64,000 nucleotides of DNA from Malikia spinosa (GTDB lineage Bacteria > Pseudomonadota > Gammaproteobacteria > Burkholderiales > Burkholderiaceae_C). The stretch is taken from the NCBI RefSeq assembly GCF_002980625.1, contig NZ_PVLR01000019.1, positions 23,607 through 87,606 of the forward strand. Direction: 5' to 3'. This document shows, piece after piece, positions 8,493-16,792 of the stretch; position 1 is the first letter of the stretch, and every line of letters starts with the position of its first letter. The translations under genes were made by a program, and so were the position numbers. A model generated the notes under the pieces. It made no database searches. It was given only the letters and a program-made list of their open reading frames with translations, and was not told the DNA's origin.

Positions 8493-9830
8493 TCAATGCG
8501 GGGCGCTAGCCTGGGCCGGCAGGCGGCCCAGCTGCAGATCGGTCAGACTGGCATAGAGCGGTCGGCTGACCAGGCGCGAGATGCCGCTCGAAATCATCGC
8601 GCAGGCCATCAGGCTCAGCACCAACTGGTAGCCGTCGACCATCTCCATCACGATGATGAAGGCCGTCATCGGCGCCTGGGTCACGGCGGCCAGGAAGCCG
8701 GCCATGCCGAGCGCAATCAGCGTCGGCGCATCGAAGTGGCCGGTCAACTGCGCGACGTCGCCCCCAAGCGCGCCACCGATCGCCAGCGCAGGCGCAAAGA
8801 TGCCACCCGGCGCGCCCGACCAGGCGGTGATCCAGGTCGCGGCGAACTTGAGCAGCAGGTACAGCCCGCCGATCTCGCCGCTGCTGCCGCCCTCAAGCAG
8901 TTCGCGGGTATGCGTGTAGCCGCTGCCAAAGGTCGCCCCGCCAGTGACCAGACCGATCACCGCCACCGCCAGTCCGCAGCCCGCCGCAAAGCGGACCGGA
9001 TAGCGCTGGCGCCAGCGCGTGAAACGGTCTTCCGACCGGCCCGACAGCGAACGCGTCAGCAGCCGGGCGAACAGGCCGCCGACCAGCCCGCAGCCCAGCG
9101 CCACCAGCAGCCCGGGGCCGAGCAGGGCCCAGCTGACGGGCTGGACCCGGATCACGCCGAAATAGGTCGAATTGCCGTAGACCGAGACCCCCATCAGGCC
9201 GGCCAGCACGATCGCGGCCATGATCAGGCCGTTGCTGCGCTGCTCGGGCCGGCGCGACAGCTCCTCGATCGCAAACATGATGCCGCCCAGCGGCGTGTTG
9301 AAGGCCGCCGCGATGCCGGCCGCGCCGCCCGCGACCAGCAGGCCCTGCTCGGAGACCGCGCTGCGCTGGGGCAGGAAGCGGCGCGCGGCATGCATGACGC
9401 CAGCGCCGATCTGCACCGAAGGCCCCTCGCGGCCCTGCGACAGGCCGCCGAGCAAGCCAGCCGCCGTCAGCAGCATCTTGGCCAGGGTCAGCCGCACCGA
9501 CACATAGAGCCCGCGCCAGCGTGGCTCGACCCCGGGATGCAGCGCCGCCATCACCTGCGGAATGCCCGAACCGGCTGCACCGGGTGCCCATAGTCGCGTG
9601 GTCCAGACCACCGCGGCTGTGCACAAGGGCGTCCAGAGCAGGGGCAGCCAGGGCAGGCCGGCACGGGCATGGTGAAACAGCTCGAGCGCCTGCTCGGTCA
9701 GCCAGGTGAAGGCCACCACGACCAGCCCCGACAGGGTGCCGAAAGTCAACACCACGACCCGGGTCTGCCACAGGTCGCGGTCGCTGAGTTCGGCACGCAA
9801 GGCATTGACGATATGGGGGTCGGAACTCAT
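8493..9830 (-). CDS. ClC-family chloride channel or Cl-/H+ antiporter
   Basis: Integral membrane protein of 445 residues with the three ClC selectivity-filter segments: GSGIPQV, GREGPSVQIGAG (with the gating Glu) and GGIFAPALAIGGALGG. The IEELSR stretch after GGIMFA places a Glu where the proton Glu of exchangers lies, so coupled exchange is possible. No cytoplasmic CBS domains are present, so it is a short form like ClcA or ClcB. It is divergent from the DapB-like gene, across an intergenic region that carries the osmotic-block palindrome (9906-9921). Confidence 0.93.
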   Translation of the reverse strand: MSSDPHIVNALRAELSDRDLWQTRVVVLTFGTLSGLVVVAFTWLTEQALELFHHARAGLPWLPLLWTPLCTAAVVWTTRLWAPGAAGSGIPQVMAALHPGVEPRWRGLYVSVRLTLAKMLLTAAGLLGGLSQGREGPSVQIGAGVMHAARRFLPQRSAVSEQGLLVAGGAAGIAAAFNTPLGGIMFAIEELSRRPEQRSNGLIMAAIVLAGLMGVSVYGNSTYFGVIRVQPVSWALLGPGLLVALGCGLVGGLFARLLTRSLSGRSEDRFTRWRQRYPVRFAAGCGLAVAVIGLVTGGATFGSGYTHTRELLEGGSSGEIGGLYLLLKFAATWITAWSGAPGGIFAPALAIGGALGGDVAQLTGHFDAPTLIALGMAGFLAAVTQAPMTAFIIVMEMVDGYQLVLSLMACAMISSGISRLVSRPLYASLTDLQLGRLPAQASAPH

Positions 9831-9895
9831 GGCATCGGGTCCTGGAAAGGAAGGGGCAACAGTCTGTAGCCAAGCAAGGCTCAGGCCAAGCTGAT

Positions 9896-9924
9896 TTTAC
9901 AACATGCATTTGTGCAAATATAAT
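9896..9924 (+). promoter_or_regulatory. Promoter with embedded ATTTG-N2-CAAAT operator
   Basis: A -35 box TTTACA (9896-9901), a 17-bp spacer and a -10 box TATAAT (9919-9924) form a good promoter for the DapB-like and marR genes. The inverted repeat GCATTTG-TG-CAAATAT (9906-9921) fills the spacer and overlaps the -10, a position expected for repression. The same design recurs at the proX promoter. Confidence 0.7.
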
Positions 9925-9981
9925 GAGCCCTTCATTCCCGTCGGCTGACGGGTGCCATCGACGCCAACCAGGAGAACAAGC

Positions 9982-10731
9982 ATGATGAAAATAGGACTGA
10001 TGGGCTACGGCAAGGCCGGCAAGGCAGTGGCCAACGTGCTGGCCAACGACCCGCGCTACCAACTGTGCTGGGTCATGCGGCGCAGTTCCAGCGAGCAGGC
10101 ACACCTCGAAGGCCAGCCGCAGATACCGGTGGTCGGACTGGCCGGGCTGGACATCGGTGACTGGCTGGACCAACATCCGGTCGATGCGATCGTCGATTTC
10201 TCGCAGGCCGACTCGGTCTACCTCTATGGCCAGGAACTGCGCCGGCGCGGCATCATGCTGGTCAGCGCGATCTCGGCCTACACGCCGCAGCACCTGGACT
10301 ACCTGCGCGAAATGGGCCAGGACACCCGGGTCATGAGCTCGCCCAATATCACGCTGGGCATCAACTTCCTACTGCTGGCGGCCAAGCTGCTGCGCGGCAT
10401 CGCACCGTTCGCCGATGTCGAGGTGGTCGAACAGCATTTCCGCGAAAAACCCGAGATCTCGGGCACCGCACGCAAGATTGCCCAGACGCTGGAGCTCGCA
10501 GACGACCGCGTCACCTCGCTGCGCGTGGGCGGCATCGTCGGCCATCACGAGGTGATCTTCGGCTTCCCGCACCAGACGGTGCGGCTGATCCACGACTCGA
10601 TCCGGCGCGAGGCCTTCGGCACCGGCGCCGCCTTCGCGCTGCAGGAGCTGGCGCAACGCGACAAGGGCTTCTACAGCTTCGATGACCTGCTGCTGGAAAA
10701 AATCCGCACCCAGCTGCTGACCACGGCTTGA
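9982..10731 (+). CDS. DapB-like NAD(P)-dependent oxidoreductase
   Basis: Rossmann-fold protein of 249 residues resembling 4-hydroxy-tetrahydrodipicolinate reductase. Seen: GLMGYGKAGKAV for nucleotide binding, VDFSQAD, and an EQHFREKPEISGTA segment that keeps the His, Lys and SGTA pattern of DapB. The AGGAG at 9969-9973 selects the ATG at 9982 (another ATG follows at once). It is probably not the housekeeping DapB, because it forms an operon with a MarR regulator and is driven by an osmotic-block promoter. A role in a lysine-derived or other compatible solute is possible but unproven. Confidence 0.75.
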   Translation: MMKIGLMGYGKAGKAVANVLANDPRYQLCWVMRRSSSEQAHLEGQPQIPVVGLAGLDIGDWLDQHPVDAIVDFSQADSVYLYGQELRRRGIMLVSAISAYTPQHLDYLREMGQDTRVMSSPNITLGINFLLLAAKLLRGIAPFADVEVVEQHFREKPEISGTARKIAQTLELADDRVTSLRVGGIVGHHEVIFGFPHQTVRLIHDSIRREAFGTGAAFALQELAQRDKGFYSFDDLLLEKIRTQLLTTA

Positions 10732-10776
10732 CATTCGGGCATCATTGCCGGCATTGCAACTTGCCGGCCCAGCACC

Positions 10777-11295
10777 TTGTCCGCCCTACCCCAGCCTGCC
10801 TCCTCCTCCTCCTCACCCGTCCACAGCAGCGCCAGCCCGGAGCAGGCAGCGCAGGTGCTGCGCCAGTTCCGCGTGGTCTTCAATGCGGTACGCAGCCATT
10901 TCCAGCAGGTGGAAAAGCGGGTCGGCATTGGCGGCGCCCAGGTCTGGGCGCTCAACGTGATCCAGAACCAGCCGGGCGTGAGTGTCAACGAGCTGGCGCG
11001 CGCGATGGACATCCATCAGTCGACCGCCAGCAACCTGATCCGCCAGCTCGTCAAGCGCGAGTTGGTGCGGACCGAAAAATCGGCAGCAGACCGCCGCGGC
11101 GTGCAGCTATTCATCGAGGCGGCAGGCCAGCTGCTGCTGCAAGGCGCGCCCGGCCCCTACGAAGGGGTGTTGCCCGAGGCACTGCAGCAACTCCCGCGCG
11201 CGACCCTGGACCAGCTCCAGCTCAGCCTGGCCCAGCTGATCCAGGCACTGAAGGCCGACGAGCAGGCCGGCGGCATCCCGCTGGCTGAACTCTGA
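10777..11295 (+). CDS. MarR-family transcriptional regulator
   Basis: 172-residue winged-helix regulator. The HTH and wing region reads SVNELARAMDIHQSTASNLIRQL followed by RRG in the wing. It lies 45 bp after the DapB-like gene, probably in the same transcript. The apparent start is TTG at 10777 without a clear Shine-Dalgarno; a GTG at 10855 would give a shorter protein that still holds the whole domain. MarR-family proteins such as EctR, CosR and GbsR regulate osmoprotectant genes in other bacteria. It is therefore the best candidate to bind the ATATTTG-N2-CAAATAT sites at 9906, 14402 and 15641. Confidence 0.85.
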   Translation: MSALPQPASSSSSPVHSSASPEQAAQVLRQFRVVFNAVRSHFQQVEKRVGIGGAQVWALNVIQNQPGVSVNELARAMDIHQSTASNLIRQLVKRELVRTEKSAADRRGVQLFIEAAGQLLLQGAPGPYEGVLPEALQQLPRATLDQLQLSLAQLIQALKADEQAGGIPLAEL

Positions 11296-11296
11296 C

Positions 11297-12334
11297 TCAG
11301 GCGGCTGCGCGTGGCGGCACCATGGCCGCGATGATGTCGCTCAAGGTGATGCTACCCAGCAGCTGGCCACGCTTGTTCACCACATTGGCAGCTTCCTTGC
11401 CTTCGGCGCTGAGCAGACGTGCAGCCTCCTCTATCACCAAGCTGGCCTCGACCGTAGGGCCTTCGACGCTGACGCCAGGCTGCATCAAGGTGCGGCAACT
11501 GATCACGCGACCGCGATTGACCTCGCGCACGAAGCTGCTGATGTAGTCGTCGGCCGGCTGGAGCACGATCTGCTGGCCATTGCCCTGCTGCACCACCTCG
11601 CCGTCGCGCAGGATGGCGATACGGTCGCCCAGGCGCAAGGCCTCATCCAGATCATGCGTGATGAAGACGATGGTCTTGCCGATGTCCTGCTGCAGATCGA
11701 GCAGCACCTGCTGCATGTCGCTGCGAATGAGCGGATCCAGCGCCGAGAAGGCCTCATCCATCAGCAGCACGGGGGCGTCATTCGAGAGCGCGCGCGCCAG
11801 GCCCACGCGCTGCTGCATGCCCCCCGAAAGCTGGTTCGGATAATGGTCTTCATAGCCCTTGAGACCGACGCGCTCGATCCACTCGGCCGCCTTCTCGCGC
11901 CGCTGCTTGCGACCCATGCCGCGTACCTGCAGCCCGTACTCGGTGTTCTCCAGCACCGTCAGGTGCGGAAACAGCGCGAACTTCTGGAACACCATCGCCG
12001 TCTGTTCGCTGCGGAACTGGCGCAAGGCGGCGGGCTTGAGCGCTCTGACGTCCTGCTCACCGACATGAATGGCACCCGCAGTGGGTTCAATCAGGCGATT
12101 GATGTGCCGGATCAGCGTGCTCTTGCCCGAGCCCGACAGCCCCATGACCACCTGGATCTGGCCAGCCGGCATGTCGATGTTGATATCGCGCAGCCCCAGC
12201 ACATGGCCATGGGTGTCGCGCAACTCCTGCTTGCTCATGCCCTGGCGCACCAGGTCGATGAAGCGATCCGGCTGAGGACCGAAGATCTTGTAGAGCTGCA
12301 GGATCCGGATTCCGGTCGGTGTGGCTTCAACCAT
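11297..12334 (-). CDS. proV: Glycine betaine/proline ABC transporter ATP-binding protein
   Basis: ATPase of an osmoprotectant importer, 345 residues from the ATG at 12334, which overlaps the end of proW by 8 bp. Seen: Walker A GLSGSGKST, signature LSGGMQQR, Walker B VLLMDEAF, and a switch His in ITHDLDEA. The C-terminal 80 residues form CBS-type sequence, used in OpuA-type systems to sense ionic strength. Last gene of proXWV. The open frame extends further upstream inside proW, but that part is not conserved sequence. Confidence 0.95.
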   Translation of the reverse strand: MVEATPTGIRILQLYKIFGPQPDRFIDLVRQGMSKQELRDTHGHVLGLRDINIDMPAGQIQVVMGLSGSGKSTLIRHINRLIEPTAGAIHVGEQDVRALKPAALRQFRSEQTAMVFQKFALFPHLTVLENTEYGLQVRGMGRKQRREKAAEWIERVGLKGYEDHYPNQLSGGMQQRVGLARALSNDAPVLLMDEAFSALDPLIRSDMQQVLLDLQQDIGKTIVFITHDLDEALRLGDRIAILRDGEVVQQGNGQQIVLQPADDYISSFVREVNRGRVISCRTLMQPGVSVEGPTVEASLVIEEAARLLSAEGKEAANVVNKRGQLLGSITLSDIIAAMVPPRAAA

Positions 12335-13223
12335 GCTGGGCCTCCAGGTGTTTCTGCAGGCGCTTGCCGTAGGCCTGCGAGGCGCGGTCAAAAACGATGG
12401 CAATGCCCACGATGGCCAGGCCATTGAACAGGCCCATGGCGAAATACTGGTTGGTGATGGCCTTCAGCACCGGCTGGCCCAGGCCCTGAACGCCGATCAT
12501 GGAGGCGATCACCACCATCGAGAGCGACAGCATGATGGTCTGGTTGACACCGGCCATGATGGTCGGCAACGCCAGCGGCAACTGCACCTGGCGCAGCTTC
12601 TGCCAGGCCGAGGAACCAAAGGCATCGGCGGCTTCCAGCAGATCCTTGTCGACCAGCCGGATGCCGAGGTTGGTGAACCGGATCACGGGCGCAATGGCAT
12701 AGATCACCACCGCGATCAGGCCCGGCACGCGACCGATGCCCAGCAGCATGACGACCGGGATCAGGTAGACAAAGCTCGGCATGGTCTGCATCACGTCAAG
12801 GGCCGGACTGACCCAACGCTGCAACCTATCGAAACGGCTCATGGCAATGCCAATCGGCAAGCCCAGCGCCAGCGCGACCACTGTGCAGACGAAGATCATG
12901 GCGATCGTCTTCATGGTGTCGTCCCACATGCCGAAGACGCCGATCAGCAGCAGGGTCAGCACGGTACCGACCACGATCCTGAGCGAGCGCGCAGCCAGCC
13001 AGGTCAACAAGGCGATGCCTGCGATGACCAGCGGCCAGGGGGTTTGCGTCAGCAGCCGCTCCGACAGCAGCAGGAACTCGCGCAAGGGCTCGAAGAATTG
13101 CTCCAGCGTCTCGCCATGCTCGCGCGTGAAGTCCCGGAAACCGCCGTCGATGGCACGCCGGATCTCGCTCAGCAGCTTGGAGCCGAGCGCCGGAAAATCG
13201 TTCAGCCAGCTCATGCCGATCAA
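12327..13223 (-). CDS. proW: Glycine betaine/proline ABC transporter permease
   Basis: Inner-membrane permease of 298 residues with a long N-terminal segment before the transmembrane core. The core has several hydrophobic helices and the EAA-type loop EAADAFGSSAWQKLRQVQLP that docks on the ATPase. The start ATG at 13223 overlaps the proX stop by 4 bp; a second ATG three codons later is an alternative. It works with ProV and the receptor ProX. Confidence 0.94.
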   Translation of the reverse strand: MIGMSWLNDFPALGSKLLSEIRRAIDGGFRDFTREHGETLEQFFEPLREFLLLSERLLTQTPWPLVIAGIALLTWLAARSLRIVVGTVLTLLLIGVFGMWDDTMKTIAMIFVCTVVALALGLPIGIAMSRFDRLQRWVSPALDVMQTMPSFVYLIPVVMLLGIGRVPGLIAVVIYAIAPVIRFTNLGIRLVDKDLLEAADAFGSSAWQKLRQVQLPLALPTIMAGVNQTIMLSLSMVVIASMIGVQGLGQPVLKAITNQYFAMGLFNGLAIVGIAIVFDRASQAYGKRLQKHLEAQHG

Positions 13224-14218
13224 AGCGCCGCCTTGACCTTGGCTGCCACTTCAGGACTGACCCAGGTCGTCCAGATATCCGGATGGTTTTCGAGGAAATG
13301 GCGCGCGCCGTCCTCACCCGATGCTTGGTTGTCGCTCATCCAGGCCAGCAAGGCGTTGACCGTGTCGTTGCCCCAGCTGCGCTGGTTCAGGTAGTCGACT
13401 GCCGGCCCGCCGGCTTTCTTGAAGCGGTCGGTGATCACAGTGAAGACCTCGGCACTGGCCCAGTCGGTCTTGACCGGACGGAGGCAGTCGGCCTTGGAGT
13501 TGCAGGCCTCGAAGGCCGCCTTGTCATGCGGCACACCGGCGTCGAGCTTGACCATCTCGTATTTACCCAGGATCGAGGTCGGTGCCCAGTAATAACCCAG
13601 CCAGCCCTGCTTGCGCTCGTAAGCCTTGGCCAGCGAGCCGTCCAGCCCGGCGGCCGAACCGGTATCGAGCAGCACGAAGCCCTTGCCAGCCGCACCCCAG
13701 GCCTTGAAGGCGTTCTCGGTAGTGATCTGGCAGTTCCAACCCGATGGACAGTTGTGCACAGCACCCTTTTTCCGGTCCTCGGGGGCCGGGAACAGGTCGG
13801 GACGATTCAGTGCGTCATCGATGGTCTTGAGCGCAGGGTTGGCATCGGCCAGGTACTTCGGAATCCACCAGCCCTCGATGCCGCCGTCCTTGAGCGCGCG
13901 CGCGGCATAGTGCAGTCGCCCCGCCTTGACGGCCTCGTCGAGCGGCTGCCGCACCGCATTGACCCAGGCCTCGGGGGCCACGTCGGGCTTGCCCTTCTCC
14001 ATCATCGAGGTCAGCGTCGGCATGGTGTCACCCGGCACGATCTCGACCTCGCAGCCGAAGCCTTGGTCGAGGATGAAGCGATCGATCTGCGCCAGCACTT
14101 CGGCTGACTGCCAGTTCATGCTGACCACGGAGACCTTGCCACAGTCAGCGCTGGCCAGACCAGGCAAGGCGGCCAAGGCCAGCAAGGCGGCGGTTCGGTA
14201 GAAAGTGGGACGGGTCAT
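13220..14218 (-). CDS. proX: Glycine betaine/proline ABC transporter substrate-binding protein
   Basis: Periplasmic receptor of 332 residues from the ATG at 14218, with a Sec signal peptide ending near GLASADCG. Seen: the VSMNWQSAEV opening strand and several conserved Trp residues (EGWWIP, WLGYYWAP, WTTWVSP) of the kind that form an aromatic cage for quaternary amines. First gene of proXWV; a 170-bp leader separates it from the promoter at 14399-14427. The receptor gene coming first differs from the enteric proVWX order. Confidence 0.93.
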   Translation of the reverse strand: MTRPTFYRTAALLALAALPGLASADCGKVSVVSMNWQSAEVLAQIDRFILDQGFGCEVEIVPGDTMPTLTSMMEKGKPDVAPEAWVNAVRQPLDEAVKAGRLHYAARALKDGGIEGWWIPKYLADANPALKTIDDALNRPDLFPAPEDRKKGAVHNCPSGWNCQITTENAFKAWGAAGKGFVLLDTGSAAGLDGSLAKAYERKQGWLGYYWAPTSILGKYEMVKLDAGVPHDKAAFEACNSKADCLRPVKTDWASAEVFTVITDRFKKAGGPAVDYLNQRSWGNDTVNALLAWMSDNQASGEDGARHFLENHPDIWTTWVSPEVAAKVKAAL

Positions 14219-14398
14219 GAGGATGCTCCGGATAGGGGGATGAACATGGACCGGGCTGCAGACGAAATCCCGAGCGGTCAGGAGGCCAGAGCCACGGGCA
14301 GGAACGCGACTGAGGCAGATCAATCATCACGCCTGGAACCATGCAGGTCCGCATGGGAATGCATGCTGGAAAACTTGTCACAGGATGCAACAAGCGCA

Positions 14399-14427
14399 AA
14401 TATATTTGAACAAATATAATTTGTCAA
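14399..14427 (-). promoter_or_regulatory. proX promoter with perfect ATATTTG-N2-CAAATAT operator
   Basis: On the minus strand a consensus -35 TTGACA (14427-14422), a 17-bp spacer and a -10 TATATT (14404-14399). The perfect palindrome ATATTTG-AA-CAAATAT (plus 14402-14417) covers most of the spacer and part of the -10. This is a classic repressor layout and matches the layout before the DapB-like gene. Confidence 0.75.
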
Positions 14428-14471
14428 CCCTGTGCCGAGACGACTGGCCCGAAGACGAACCGGATCAGTGC

Positions 14472-15605
14472 TCAGCGCGGCGGCATGCCGGACTGCACAC
14501 CAGCCGCTTCAGGTCCGCCGCTCGCTTCGCGCCCCGGCAAGCTGGCCAGGTGCAGCGTCTGGGTCGGGTAGGCGAACTCGGCGCCATGTTCACGCACGAT
14601 CGCCATGATGCGCAGCAGCACATCCTCCTTGACGGCGTGGTACTTGACCCATTCGGTGGTGCGGGTCAGGCAATAGACCATGAACTCCAGGTGCGACTGC
14701 CCATAGCTGGTGAAATGCACGATCTGGGTCTGGGCCTGGTCGATCTCGGGGTGCTCGCGCAACATCTGGCGAATGGCGCTGCAGATCGGTGCCATCCGTT
14801 CGCCGTCCTCGTAACGGATGCCCAGGTTCTCGGAAATGCGCCGGTTCGTCATGCGCGAGGGGTTCTCGACCACGATGCTGGCGAACATCGAGTTCGGAAT
14901 GTAGAGCGGGCGCTTGTCGAAGGTGCGGATGCGCGTCAGGCGCCAGCCGATGTCCTCGACCGTGCCCTCGATCGCGCGGTCCGGCGAACGGATCCAGTCG
15001 CCGACCTTGAACGGCTTGTCGAGGTAGAGCATCAGGCCACCGAAGAAGTTCGACAGCAGGTCCTTGGAGGCAAACCCGACCGCGACGCCACCGATGCCAC
15101 CAAAGGCCAGCACGCCCGAAACCGAATAGCCCAGGGTCTGCAACGCCACCAGCACCGCCGTGATGATGACCGACAGGCGCAGCAGCTTGGCCACGGCCTT
15201 GGCGGTGGTCTGGTCCATCGGCTTGCTGACACGGGCCGGATCGAGCAGGTTGACTTCGAGGTGCGAGATCAGCCGGGTCAGGAACAGCGCGCCGATGAAG
15301 ATGAACACGACCCGGCGCAGCTCGGGCAACAGGTCAAGGAAGGCATTGGGGCCGACTTGCTTGAGGAGGGTGGCGGCGATCGAGATCCCGAGCAGCCAGA
15401 CCGTCAGCCGCACCGGGATGCGGGCAGCCTCGAGCAAGGCGTCGTCCCAGATCGACTCGGTGCGGGCAACGATCTTCTCGGCCAGGTCGATCAGGCGCAT
15501 CAGCAGGAAGTTACAGCTGACCGTCGCGAGCACGACCAGGAACACCTGGACCAGCCAGATGCTGGGATCTGGCGAAATTTGGAGATAGGCTTGCACAATG
15601 TCCAT
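14472..15605 (-). CDS. MscS-family mechanosensitive ion channel
   Basis: 377-residue channel of the medium-length YbdG/YnaI-like kind. Four hydrophobic segments precede a pore helix region reading GGIGGVAVGFASKDLLSNFFGG, followed by the beta domain (KPFKVGDWI, GTVEDIGWRLTRIRTFDKR, IPNS). It would release solutes on hypo-osmotic shock. The ATG at 15605 follows the shared palindrome at 15641-15656, and on the minus strand a TATAAT (15643-15638) overlaps its edge. It sits tail-on to the proX promoter, so betaine import and emergency export appear under one control. Confidence 0.93.
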   Translation of the reverse strand: MDIVQAYLQISPDPSIWLVQVFLVVLATVSCNFLLMRLIDLAEKIVARTESIWDDALLEAARIPVRLTVWLLGISIAATLLKQVGPNAFLDLLPELRRVVFIFIGALFLTRLISHLEVNLLDPARVSKPMDQTTAKAVAKLLRLSVIITAVLVALQTLGYSVSGVLAFGGIGGVAVGFASKDLLSNFFGGLMLYLDKPFKVGDWIRSPDRAIEGTVEDIGWRLTRIRTFDKRPLYIPNSMFASIVVENPSRMTNRRISENLGIRYEDGERMAPICSAIRQMLREHPEIDQAQTQIVHFTSYGQSHLEFMVYCLTRTTEWVKYHAVKEDVLLRIMAIVREHGAEFAYPTQTLHLASLPGREASGGPEAAGVQSGMPPR

Positions 15606-15637
15606 GACTGATTGGAAAAGAATTCCGTGACCAGTTA

Positions 15638-15656
15638 ATTATATTTGTTCAAATAT
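15638..15656. promoter_or_regulatory. Bidirectional operator ATATTTG-N2-CAAATAT between mscS and the exchanger
   Basis: The perfect inverted repeat ATATTTG-TT-CAAATAT (15641-15656) lies between divergent genes. Leftward, a TATAAT at 15643-15638 overlaps it. Rightward, TATATT (15640-15645) would start transcription close to the exchanger ATG at 15655, which itself overlaps the repeat. Binding here could block both genes. No well spaced -35 was seen on either side. Confidence 0.6.
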
Positions 15657-16677
15657 GTCAAACCAGTTCCCTGCCCTCGTCCACCCGCTCGCGATCTGGC
15701 TCCAGTTCGGGTTCTGTGTCGCCCTGATCGGACTGGCCGGGGCACGCCTGATCCGCTACGGCGACGCGATCGCGAGCTGGACCGGCATGTCGCGCAGCTG
15801 GATCGGGCTGATCCTGGTCGCCTCGGTCACCTCGTTGCCGGAGCTGGTGACCGGACTGAGCGCGGTGACGATTGCCCGCGCGCCCGACCTGGCCGTGGGC
15901 GATGTGCTGGGCAGCTGCGTCTTCAACCTCGCGATCCTTGCCGCGGTCGACATCGGCTACCGCAAGGCACCGCTGTACGGAGTGGTCAGCCACCAACACC
16001 TGCTGTCGGCGGGTTTCGGCGTCATCCTGCTGGCGAGCACCGCCTTGCTGTTGCTGCTCGATCAGCAGGGCCTGCTGCCGGCGCTGGGCCATGTCAGCCT
16101 GGGCAGCCCACTGCTGCTGGCGCTCTACCTGCTGGCGCTGCGTGCCATCTACCTGAGCGAGAAGCGCTTGCCCGCCAGCACCGAGCCAGAACCGGCGCTG
16201 ATGCCCTTGCGTACGGCATTGACCGGCTACGCGCTGGCCGCGATGGTGGTGGTGGCCAGCGGCATCTGGCTGCCCCTGATCGGGGTCGAACTGGCGCGGG
16301 TCATGGGCTGGTCGAACTCGCTGGTCGGCACCCTGTTCGTGGCGCTGGCCACCTCGGTACCGGAACTGGCCACCACCTGGGCTGCACTGCGCATCGGCGC
16401 TGTCGACCTCGCGGTCGGCAATCTGCTGGGCAGCAACCTGTTCGACCTGCTGATCCTGGCCTTCGACGACCTGGCCTATCTCGACGGCAGCTTGTACCGC
16501 GCCGTCTCGCCGCTGCATATGCTGAGCGCCCTGAGCGCCTGCCTGATGAGCGGTGCGGTAGTGGTCGCGCTGGCTTACCGCCCGGCAGCGCGGGTGCGCC
16601 ATATCGGCAGCTGGGCCAGCCTGGCCTTGCTGGCGGTCTATCTGCTCAACGGACTGCTGCAGTACCTGCACAGCTGA
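15655..16677 (+). CDS. CaCA-family Ca2+/Na+ (cation/H+) exchanger
   Basis: 340-residue membrane exchanger with the two inverted alpha repeats of the CaCA superfamily. The first is SVTSLPELVTGLSAV with GDVLGSCVFNLAI; the second is ATSVPELATTWAAL with GNLLGSNLFDLLI. Both acidic Glu residues of the repeats are kept. Two halves of about five helices are joined by a short charged loop, as in YrbG. The start at 15655 has no Shine-Dalgarno and lies within the operator, so a leaderless message is likely. It may export Ca2+ or Na+ during osmotic stress. Confidence 0.88.
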   Translation: MSNQFPALVHPLAIWLQFGFCVALIGLAGARLIRYGDAIASWTGMSRSWIGLILVASVTSLPELVTGLSAVTIARAPDLAVGDVLGSCVFNLAILAAVDIGYRKAPLYGVVSHQHLLSAGFGVILLASTALLLLLDQQGLLPALGHVSLGSPLLLALYLLALRAIYLSEKRLPASTEPEPALMPLRTALTGYALAAMVVVASGIWLPLIGVELARVMGWSNSLVGTLFVALATSVPELATTWAALRIGAVDLAVGNLLGSNLFDLLILAFDDLAYLDGSLYRAVSPLHMLSALSACLMSGAVVVALAYRPAARVRHIGSWASLALLAVYLLNGLLQYLHS

Positions 16678-16792
16678 GCAGGACAGGGCTTGGGTCAGCC
16701 CAATCCCTTTGCCGTGCCATGAGATGGCGGGTGCCCTATGCTTGTTGCGCTTGCGCCATGACTTGCGCAGCACAATGTCCAGAGGTTCCTCC

